NCBI GenBank assembly: GCA_030428695.1
Contig: JAUIEM010000293.1
Coordinates: forward strand, 1 to 12,735
Direction: 5' to 3'
Length of the DNA: 12,735 nucleotides
From: a bacterium
GTDB lineage: Bacteria; Planctomycetota; J058; JAJDCP01
In this document: one piece after another, positions 1 through 5,248 of the stretch
How positions within the stretch are numbered: the first letter of the stretch is position 1
How the letters are laid out: every line of letters starts with the position of its first letter
Position numbers and translations under genes: made by a program
The notes under the pieces: generated by a model
What the model saw: the letters and a program-made list of their open reading frames with translations, nothing else
The model's database searches: none
Told to the model about the DNA's origin: nothing

Positions 1-1291
1 CGCGCAGCAGCCGGCGCTGGACCTTCGGGGCGCGCTCGCGCGCCGCCAGGTCGCGGCGGGCGGCCTCGATCGAGGCGCGCAGCGCGTCGCCCTCCGCTCC
101 TGCCTCCGCGCCGAGCTGCTCGGCCTGCGAGGCGGCCAGCCCGAGGTCGCCGCGGGCCAGCGCTGCGGTGGCGAAGGCCCGGTGGGCGCGGCGGCGCCCC
201 TCGTGGGCGCCCGGGTTCGCCGCCCACAGCGAGAGCGCGTGGCGGAAGCCGGCGAGAGCTTCGGCGTAGCCGCGGTAGGCGCTCTCCGCGCCGGCCTCGA
301 CGGCCGCGAGCTGGGCACGCGCGGCGGCGCTGATCTGCGCGCTCTCGCGGTGGCGCAGCCAGGCGACGAGGTCCTCGCGCAGCGCGGCGGCGGTCGCGTA
401 GCGCTCCTCCGGGGCTGGGGCGAGGGCGCGGGCGCAGACGGCGCGGAGCTCGTCGGGCAGGCCGGGGTCGATGGGGCGGAAGCGGCCCGCGGCGGCGTCC
501 TCGACGGCGATGCGGAAGGCTCCCGTCCGCGGCGGGCGGCCGTGGAGGATGTGGTAGAGCACCGCCCCGAGCAGGTAGGTGTCGGTCCAGGGTCCGACCG
601 CGGCTCCGTCGCCGCGGGCGAGCTCCGGCGGCATGTAGCAGGGCGTCCCGCACGGCGCGGACAGGCGCGCCGCCGGCCGCAGCAAGGGCCCGGGCCGGGC
701 ACCGAGCTCGGCGGCGAGTCCCCAGTCGACCAGCAGCACCTCGCCGTAGGCGCCGAGCATCACGTTCGCAGGCTTGATGTCGTTGTGAACGACGCCCCGG
801 CTGTGGGCGAAGGACACGGCGTTGCAGAGCTGGAGCAGGATCTCGAGGTGCGCCTCGCGGGCGTCGGGTTCCCGGGCGAGCCGCTGCCTCCAGCTCTCCC
901 CCTCGATCAGCTTCATCGCGAGGCTGAGCTCGTCCTCGGAGCCCGCGAGGTCGTAGATCGGCACGATGTTCGGATGCTCGAGCGACGCGCACAAGAGCGC
1001 CTCGGTCGTGAAGGCGGCGGCCTTGCCGGGACCCCGCGCGCGCATCTTCTTCAGCGCCACCGTCCGCCGCAGCCGCGCCTGGCGGGCGCGGTAGACGGTT
1101 CCCATGCCGCCGCGCCCGAGCTCGGCGAGGGCGACGAAGCCCTCCTCGCCGACTCGCGTGGCGTCTTCCGTGGCGGCTGCTTCGGAGGCGAGGGTCTCCG
1201 ACGGGGGCTTGAAGCTGTCTTCGCTCGACAGGGAATCCCAGTCCGCGGCGACGCCCAGCGTCTGCTTCCACAGCGCTTCGATCGGAGCCAT
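1..1291 (-). CDS. Membrane Ser/Thr protein kinase (PknB/Hanks type), 3' end beyond window
   Basis: This is the N-terminal 430 residues of a eukaryotic-like Ser/Thr kinase; the gene continues past position 1. Visible in order: a ~50-residue acidic lead, the glycine-rich loop GRGGMG (about residues 59-64), VALKK with the ATP-binding lysine near 81, the catalytic loop HND (169-171) followed by IKPANVML, DWG (189-191) in place of DFG, and a PPE motif. An Ala-rich helical region follows and ends in a basic stretch (QRRLL) just before the edge. In the paralogue at 5249-8851 the same basic stretch leads directly into a transmembrane helix, so this protein is probably also a membrane kinase with an external TPR-like part. 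The ATG at 1289-1291 has AAGGAG six bases upstream. Family membership is secure from the motifs. The substrate and signal are unknown. The HND catalytic loop makes it a non-RD kinase. Confidence 0.92.
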   Translation of the reverse strand, partial: MAPIEALWKQTLGVAADWDSLSSEDSFKPPSETLASEAAATEDATRVGEEGFVALAELGRGGMGTVYRARQARLRRTVALKKMRARGPGKAAAFTTEALLCASLEHPNIVPIYDLAGSEDELSLAMKLIEGESWRQRLAREPDAREAHLEILLQLCNAVSFAHSRGVVHNDIKPANVMLGAYGEVLLVDWGLAAELGARPGPLLRPAARLSAPCGTPCYMPPELARGDGAAVGPWTDTYLLGAVLYHILHGRPPRTGAFRIAVEDAAAGRFRPIDPGLPDELRAVCARALAPAPEERYATAAALREDLVAWLRHRESAQISAAARAQLAAVEAGAESAYRGYAEALAGFRHALSLWAANPGAHEGRRRAHRAFATAALARGDLGLAASQAEQLGAEAGAEGDALRASIEAARRDLAARERAPKVQRRLLR

Positions 1292-1303
1292 CGGCCTCTC
1301 CTT

Positions 1304-1334
1304 CGCTATACCACACCATAGCTGTAGCATAGCG
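1304..1334 (-). promoter_or_regulatory. AT-rich island with repeats upstream of the left kinase
   Basis: This short AT-rich patch in otherwise very GC-rich DNA lies directly upstream of the kinase Shine-Dalgarno. GCTAT (1305-1309) and ATAGC (1318-1322) form an inverted repeat. A second ATAGC at 1329-1333 lies 11 bp on, about one helical turn. On the minus strand it offers TATGCT and TATGGT as possible -10 elements, but no good -35 is visible. It probably marks the kinase promoter. The rest of the 1292-1425 gap shows nothing convincing. Confidence 0.3.
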
Positions 1335-1425
1335 GAGCCGGAGGGCGGAGGTTCCGAGGGCCGTTCGATTCCCCTGCGGACCGGCGCGACAAAGTCCTGG
1401 TGCATCCAGCGGGCAGAGCCAGGCC

Positions 1426-2163
1426 TCAGTCCGGCAGCCGCACCACCGCCCCCGCGCCAAGGCCGACGACCTCGACGTGACCGGTGGCGGGCTCCCCGTC
1501 GATGGCGATCCGGACGTGCAGGTGCGTGTCGCTGCCCATGTGCGTGATCGTACCGCCGGCCTGGCGGGCGAAGATGCCGATCAGGCGTCCGGAGGTCTCC
1601 GCGGTCTCGAACACGAAGGGCGGCTGGGCGAGCTCCTGGCCGAGCATCCGCGCCCGGATCGGGCACCCGCCCGCGATCACGTGCATGCGTAGCGTCTCGA
1701 GGGGTCCTTCGACCACGATGGGGACGACGGCGTCGGGGGCGTGCCCGGCCGCCTCGACCAGCCCGCCGATGAAGTCGTCGACGGCGTCCGCGGCGACGTC
1801 CTCCGCGACGGTGTGCGCGCTCCAGCTCCCCGCCGCCTCGGCGAGGAACAGCATCGTCGCCTGCTGGCCCGTGCGCTCGTCCTGTGACGTCCGCAGTCCG
1901 GTCGCGGGGTCATAGGTCGAGATCCAGACCTCGCCGCCATCGATGGTGATCTCCCCTGCCAGCCCGGCGAGGGCACCGACCGCGTAGGTCGCGGGGCCGA
2001 GCTCGAGCGCGTCGAGCGCGACGCGTCCCTCGGTCTTCCCATCCCGCAGAGCCTCCCGCATCGTTCCGTAGTGCGCGCTGCGCACCGGTTCGGGGGGCGC
2101 GTCCGCGCAGGACAGCGAGAGGAAGCTCAGGACGCCGGTCAGCCAGAGGGAAGGGTGGGTCAT
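1426..2163 (-). CDS. Exported acetolactate decarboxylase-like protein
   Basis: A 245-residue protein. The start at 2161-2163 (MTHPSLW) is chosen because GGAGG lies seven bases upstream and it opens a signal peptide; a longer frame to 2307 adds an implausible basic leader. The hydrophobic stretch ends in SLSC (Cys19), an imperfect lipobox, so it may be a lipoprotein. The body resembles acetolactate decarboxylase (PF03306, BudA/AlsD): HYGTMREAL near 31-39, GALAGLAGEITIDGGEVW near 63-80, a middle VVEGPLETLRMHVI, and near the C-terminus THLH (213-216) then GH (228-229). In the known enzyme an HxH pair plus a later histidine bind zinc, and a glutamate in the GE motif lies at the active site; here these would be His214, His216, His229 and Glu71. 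The chain ends 16 residues after His229, shorter than classical enzymes. Export is odd for an enzyme of acetoin synthesis, so the activity is inferred. No neighbouring acetolactate synthase is present. Confidence 0.65.
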   Translation of the reverse strand: MTHPSLWLTGVLSFLSLSCADAPPEPVRSAHYGTMREALRDGKTEGRVALDALELGPATYAVGALAGLAGEITIDGGEVWISTYDPATGLRTSQDERTGQQATMLFLAEAAGSWSAHTVAEDVAADAVDDFIGGLVEAAGHAPDAVVPIVVEGPLETLRMHVIAGGCPIRARMLGQELAQPPFVFETAETSGRLIGIFARQAGGTITHMGSDTHLHVRIAIDGEPATGHVEVVGLGAGAVVRLPD

Positions 2164-2240
2164 CGTCGGTCCTCCATGTTTCTTCGGGGAGCGGCAAACC
2201 GCGGACCATCCACCAAGCCCCGGCGGGCCGCGCTCCGCCG

Positions 2241-2279
2241 CGATGCGTTGTCGCGGAGACGGTCGCATCGGTTGCGACA
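2241..2279. repeat. Two interleaved inverted repeats in the leader of the decarboxylase-like gene
   Basis: CGATGCG (2241-2247) is complementary to CGCATCG (2264-2270), and TGTCGC (2249-2254) is complementary to GCGACA (2274-2279). The arms are in the order a-b-a'-b', so the two stems interleave and could form either a pseudoknot-like fold or two alternative hairpins. The element lies about 80-120 bases upstream of the start at 2163, inside a plausible 5' leader on the minus strand. Function is unknown, and chance pairing in GC-rich DNA is a real alternative. Confidence 0.3.
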
Positions 2280-2297
2280 TCGGGTGCGGAGGTTTCC

Positions 2298-2321
2298 GAT
2301 TCTCCACTTTCTCAGAGAATC
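2298..2321. repeat. Inverted repeat GATTCTC-N10-GAGAATC
   Basis: Perfect 7 bp arms (2298-2304 and 2315-2321) flank a 10-base spacer that itself contains TTCTC (2309-2313). The right arm can therefore pair with either of two left arms. It sits in the gap between the decarboxylase-like gene and the convergent pair near 2513/2523. It could be a regulator site or part of a leader hairpin. No T-run follows it on either strand, so it is not an evident terminator. Confidence 0.3.
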
Positions 2322-2384
2322 TCGCGCCCGCCTCCGCGTCCCGCGCGAAAGAGGGTTGAACGCACTTGCGAAAGGAGAATCGAC

Positions 2385-2513
2385 GTGCGCATCAGAACCC
2401 ATCACGCGGCAGGCCAGGAAGCCCTCGTTGTCAGCCACAACAACCTCGACACGTGGTCGCTGAGCTGGCAAACGGCGCTCGATGTCGGCCGTGTCCGGGA
2501 GCCGAAGGGCTGA
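2385..2513 (+). CDS. Possible small ORF, 42 residues, unknown function
   Basis: A GTG codon at 2385-2387 is preceded by AAAGGAG with seven bases of spacing, an ideal Shine-Dalgarno arrangement. The frame runs 42 codons to TGA at 2511-2513. About four fifths of its codons end in G or C, closer to the host pattern than the overlapping minus-strand frame. The peptide starts VRIRTHHAAGQE and ends GRVREPKG; it has no membrane segment, cysteines or recognised motif. It ends nine bases before the convergent glycosidase-like gene, and GGGCT-GAG-AGCCC spans its stop codon as a weak hairpin. No clear promoter is seen. It may be a real small gene, a remnant of a longer one or chance. The remainder of the 2164-2522 gap holds the repeats listed separately. 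Confidence 0.4.
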   Translation: MRIRTHHAAGQEALVVSHNNLDTWSLSWQTALDVGRVREPKG

Positions 2514-2522
2514 GAGCCCCAC

Positions 2523-4088
2523 CTACTCCGGAAACACGTACAGCGGCCGGTGCTCGAGCACCAGCCCGACCCGGCCCGCGGGGGCCGCGACCCGCGTGCG
2601 CTCCGGCCGCGTCTGCCCGGGCTCGGTGATCACCGGCTCGAGCAGCGCGCCCTCGGCGCCGATGTCCAGCGCCAGCTCGAGGGTCGGCCGGCCATCCTCG
2701 GGCAGGAGCGCCATCGAAGGGTTCCGCCAGGCGATCCAGAAGCGGCCGCCCGGGTGGCTGACCTCGTAGACCCGCGCCCGCTCGTCGGCCTGCGGCAGGC
2801 GGCGGATCGCTGTATAGCCCGCCACGTGGCCCATCAGCTGCCCGACCGCGTAGAAGGCCGGGTACCGCTCGTGGATGCGGCCGTTCCCCAGGTTCCCCCG
2901 CAGCGCCCCGCCCCAGGCGGAGATGCCGGCCCCGGCCCGGAACATCTTCCAGGTCGCGTGCACGATGTCGCCGACGAAGGCGAGGTTGATCAGCCGCACG
3001 CCCTGCTCGGCGGCGATCACCGTGCGCTGCACGTGGTCGGCGGCGACGAAGCCCCGGGTCCAGGCGAGAGTCTCGGGGTCGGCGTCGATCAGCGCGCGGA
3101 AGAACCGGGCCAGCCGGGGCCGGTCGGCCTCGGTCGCGGGACGCCCGAGCACGCCGATCACATTCCGCGGGCCGTCGGGGTCGACGGCGGAGCCCCATCC
3201 AATGTAGGAGGTCGGGATCGTGTCGCTGATGATCAGCGGCTTCGTATAGCCGCGTTCGCCCGTCTCGTACTCCAGCCAGCGCACGATGTCCTCGATCTCG
3301 TAGGGGTCGCCGAGGTTGTGGACGTTGAGCACGTCGAAGAGCGCGGGGCGGTCGAGGATCGCGCGCATGTCCGCGAGGTCGTGGTGGGTGTCTTTGCGGA
3401 AGGTCGTCGCCCAGCGCTCGTCGTACTCCGACGGATCGTCGACGTCCATGTCGACCGGGGCGATCAGGAAAGCGGCGTGGGCGACCCGCACCTCGGGGTT
3501 CGCGCGATGGGCGGCGGCGTAGGCGTGCTCGAGCATGGTCAGGTAGTCGGCGACCGGCTCCGGCTCGAACGAGGAGAATTCGTTGCCGATCTCGAAGAAG
3601 CGCACCGGCCAGCGCAGCTCCGGCAGGTCGTCGGTGCCGTCGCCGTCGTAGCGCTCGACCACCGCCTCGACCCAGCGCTCGTAGTGGGACATGTACTCGG
3701 GCTTCGGGGTCGGGTTCGAGCCGAGGGTGTGCTTGCCGAGGACCGCGGTGATGTCCTTCGAGGCCCAGCCGCTGTGCGACTTCAGGCTGATCGTCAGGTC
3801 GGTGAAGCCGCAGCGCTGGTACTCGCGCACGAACCAGTCGAGCTTCTCGAAGTCGATCGCGCGGCGCGGACCCTTCTGCATGCTGCCCCAGTCGACCGCC
3901 TCGACGTAGTGCTTCATGCCGGTCATGCCGGTCGTCGCGAAGGCCTCCGCGGAGCTTCGCACGAAGCGCTCGCTGTTGAAGACGACGTACTCCATGCCGA
4001 CGATGATGTTGTCGCCGGCGAAGCGGCCGGGCAGCTCTTCCTGGCCGGCGAGGGCGGCGCACAGGACGAGCAGGATGAGGGGGCGCAT
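2523..4088 (-). CDS. Secreted TIM-barrel glycoside hydrolase-like protein
   Basis: A 521-residue protein. The start at 4086-4088 (MRPLILLVLC) has GGAGG five bases upstream and opens a short signal peptide, probably cleaved near Ala14. The fold reads as a clan GH-A (beta/alpha)8 barrel: FFEIGNE at 164-170 matches the strand-4 motif whose last Glu is the acid/base; FDVLNVHNLGDP (251-262) fits strand 6; KPLIISD (283-289) fits strand 7, where the nucleophile Glu is normally found. A C-terminal beta domain follows (about 435-521, with RFWIAWRN and PLYVFP), as in several GH-A families such as GH39. The strand-7 residue here is Asp289, so the catalytic pair may be altered or I may have misplaced it. 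The substrate is presumably an extracellular polysaccharide or glycoside, which is inferred. The gene stands alone on its strand, with a possible -10 (TATTCT, complement of 4119-4124). Confidence 0.72.
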   Translation of the reverse strand: MRPLILLVLCAALAGQEELPGRFAGDNIIVGMEYVVFNSERFVRSSAEAFATTGMTGMKHYVEAVDWGSMQKGPRRAIDFEKLDWFVREYQRCGFTDLTISLKSHSGWASKDITAVLGKHTLGSNPTPKPEYMSHYERWVEAVVERYDGDGTDDLPELRWPVRFFEIGNEFSSFEPEPVADYLTMLEHAYAAAHRANPEVRVAHAAFLIAPVDMDVDDPSEYDERWATTFRKDTHHDLADMRAILDRPALFDVLNVHNLGDPYEIEDIVRWLEYETGERGYTKPLIISDTIPTSYIGWGSAVDPDGPRNVIGVLGRPATEADRPRLARFFRALIDADPETLAWTRGFVAADHVQRTVIAAEQGVRLINLAFVGDIVHATWKMFRAGAGISAWGGALRGNLGNGRIHERYPAFYAVGQLMGHVAGYTAIRRLPQADERARVYEVSHPGGRFWIAWRNPSMALLPEDGRPTLELALDIGAEGALLEPVITEPGQTRPERTRVAAPAGRVGLVLEHRPLYVFPE

Positions 4089-4252
4089 CGGAACCTCCGG
4101 AGGGCGCGTGGTCGATGCAGAATACCTCGCGGCGCCTCCCGTGCCCACCCGTCGGTCCGCCTTGCACCATGGCCCCGGGGGGGTACGATGCGACCCGCGC
4201 GCAACCGGGCTGCCCGACGGGCTCAGCTTCCGCGAGGGGGCGCGACGGCTGA

Positions 4253-4627
4253 TCAAGGCGGGGGTGATGGAGAAGTAGCGTCGCCGCGCCCCGCTCCGGG
4301 CTCCTCGACGACTGCCCGCAAGCGCGCGATCGCCTGGTCCCACTGCTCGGAGACCCGGACGAGGTAGTCCTTCGCGCGGGTCAGCGGGCCGGTGCGGATG
4401 GTGAAGCGGCTCTCCCGGCCGACACGCTGGCTCCGGACGATGCCCGCGTGCTGCAGCACCTGCAGGTGCTTGGTGACCGCCTGGCGGGACAGGTCCAGCC
4501 CCTCGGTCAGCGCGGTGATGGAGTGCTGCCTGCCGTCGCTCAGGCGCGACACGAGCGCGAGGCGGGTGGCGCTGCCGAGCGCCGCGAACACCGGCGCGGG
4601 GGGCGGGCTGCTGTCAGCCCGCGACAT
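4253..4627 (-). CDS. ArsR-family winged-helix transcriptional repressor
   Basis: A 124-residue protein with the ArsR/SmtB winged-helix fold. LGSATRLALVSRLSDG (17-32) is the usual first helices, SITALTEGLDLSRQAVTKHL (36-55) contains the recognition helix, and a wing follows at 62-78 (VRSQRVGRESRFTI). There are no cysteines and no ELCVC metal box, so it is probably not a metal sensor of the classical type. Its ATG lies inside the end of the SRPBCC gene: the two overlap by 14 bases, which implies a two-gene operon with translational coupling. ArsR-SRPBCC pairs are common and usually autoregulated. The matching inverted repeats at 5076-5091 and 5120-5135 are the obvious candidate binding sites. 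The C-terminal tail (GDATSPSPPP) is low complexity. Confidence 0.93.
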   Translation of the reverse strand: MSRADSSPPPAPVFAALGSATRLALVSRLSDGRQHSITALTEGLDLSRQAVTKHLQVLQHAGIVRSQRVGRESRFTIRTGPLTRAKDYLVRVSEQWDQAIARLRAVVEEPGAGRGDATSPSPPP

Positions 4628-5072
4628 GGGCGGCCACGTTGCCGGCCTGGATGTCCCAGCCCTGTCTGTTGGAGCGGAGCACCTCCAGCCGTTTCTTGTC
4701 GGGGAACTGCAGGAAGCCCGACTCGGTGATCGTCAGGCGCGTCCCGCGCTCGCTCGGCTGCAGGCGGAACTCGACGAGCACCTTCGCGTCGTCGCCGTAG
4801 GCGGTGTCGGGGTCGACGGCCGCGGGCGGCCAGGAGAAGACGAACAGCCGCTCGGGCTCGATGCGCTCGGTCACCGACTCCCACCGCACGTGCTCGTGGC
4901 CGGGGAAGGTGATCTGGCCGGTGGTCGTCTTGCCGACCTGGAAGGGGCCGTCCAGGCGCACCCGGAACCACTGTCCGAACTCCTCGTGGTCGGTGAGCGC
5001 TCGCCACACCCGTGAGACCGGCGCGGCGAGGTCGACGATCTTCTCGATCCGGTCCTGGTCCATCGCGTTCAT
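4614..5072 (-). CDS. SRPBCC / AHSA1-domain protein
   Basis: A 152-residue START-like (SRPBCC, activator of Hsp90 ATPase homologue 1-like) protein. Typical features are IEKIVDLAAPVSRVWRALTD (residues 8-27), the EFGQWFRV segment, a central run of beta strands (WESVTERIEPERLFVFSWPP) and the C-terminal helix with GWDIQAGNVAAHV. Such proteins form a hydrophobic cavity that binds small ligands; the ligand here is unknown. The start at 5070-5072 (MNAMDQ) is chosen because AGGAGGT lies just upstream. An in-frame ATG at 5121-5123 falls inside an operator-like repeat and lacks such a site. It is the first gene of the operon with the overlapping ArsR gene, and its Shine-Dalgarno lies inside inverted repeat 5076-5091, so repressor binding there would cover the promoter-proximal leader. 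Confidence 0.93.
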   Translation of the reverse strand: MNAMDQDRIEKIVDLAAPVSRVWRALTDHEEFGQWFRVRLDGPFQVGKTTTGQITFPGHEHVRWESVTERIEPERLFVFSWPPAAVDPDTAYGDDAKVLVEFRLQPSERGTRLTITESGFLQFPDKKRLEVLRSNRQGWDIQAGNVAAHVAG

Positions 5073-5075
5073 TGT

Positions 5076-5091
5076 GCAACCTCCTGGTTGC
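5076..5091. promoter_or_regulatory. Operator-like inverted repeat 1 (GCAAC-N6-GTTGC)
   Basis: GCAACCTCCTGGTTGC has perfect 6 bp arms around TCCT and contains the minus-strand AGGAGG Shine-Dalgarno of the SRPBCC gene. It has the same arms and spacing as the repeat at 5120-5135, with centres 44 bp apart, close to four helical turns. Size, symmetry and position fit a dimeric ArsR-family repressor encoded by the second gene of the operon. Binding is inferred. As RNA it could also form a small hairpin that masks the ribosome binding site. Confidence 0.6.
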
Positions 5092-5095
5092 GAAT

Positions 5096-5123
5096 AGGGT
5101 AGGCGGTCAGTAACAAAATGCAA
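5096..5123 (-). promoter_or_regulatory. Candidate promoter of the SRPBCC-ArsR operon
   Basis: On the minus strand TTGCAT (complement of 5118-5123) and TACCCT (complement of 5096-5101) are separated by 16 bases. The -35-like box overlaps inverted repeat 2, and the -10-like box lies just upstream of inverted repeat 1, so a repressor on both sites would cover the whole promoter. The matches to the sigma-70 consensus are partial. The support comes mostly from this geometry. Confidence 0.4.
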
Positions 5124-5135
5124 CTATGTGGTTGC
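5120..5135. promoter_or_regulatory. Operator-like inverted repeat 2 (GCAAC-N6-GTTGC)
   Basis: GCAACTATGTGGTTGC has the same 5 bp arms and 6-base spacer as repeat 1. It lies between the SRPBCC operon and the divergent kinase gene. It contains the ATG at 5126, which is the farthest upstream possible kinase start, and this argues against that start. It could influence both directions of transcription. Confidence 0.55.
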
Positions 5136-5248
5136 GTTTTTCTGCGAAAAGTGCACGTGCCTGCAGCTCGCGCTCGCACGCCGGCGTCCTTCCCGTCATG
5201 GTGGTGGAGGCAGGCTCGCCCTGTTCCACCACCAGCGCCGGAGGCTCG

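Noticed and set aside
182..1321. Long plus-strand open frame opposite the left kinase
   Set aside because: It is antisense to clear kinase motifs. Long shadow frames are expected in DNA with strong third-position GC, and its composition (Gly/Arg/Val-rich) shows no fold.
2164..2307. Extended N-terminus of the decarboxylase-like protein
   Set aside because: The extension is basic and would bury the signal peptide; GGAGG supports the start at 2163.
2160..2522. Minus-strand frame filling the 2164-2522 gap
   Set aside because: It starts with GTG without a ribosome site, has clearly lower third-base GC than the real genes, and is Arg-rich without any motif.
2550..4367. 605-codon plus-strand frame opposite the glycosidase-like gene
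   Set aside because: The minus strand carries a signal peptide, ribosome site and GH-A motifs; the plus frame is low-complexity and runs across gene boundaries.
5126..5248. Upstream kinase start at 5126 (MWLRFS)
   Set aside because: It lies inside an operator-like repeat, has no ribosome site, and the added 41 residues show no domain.
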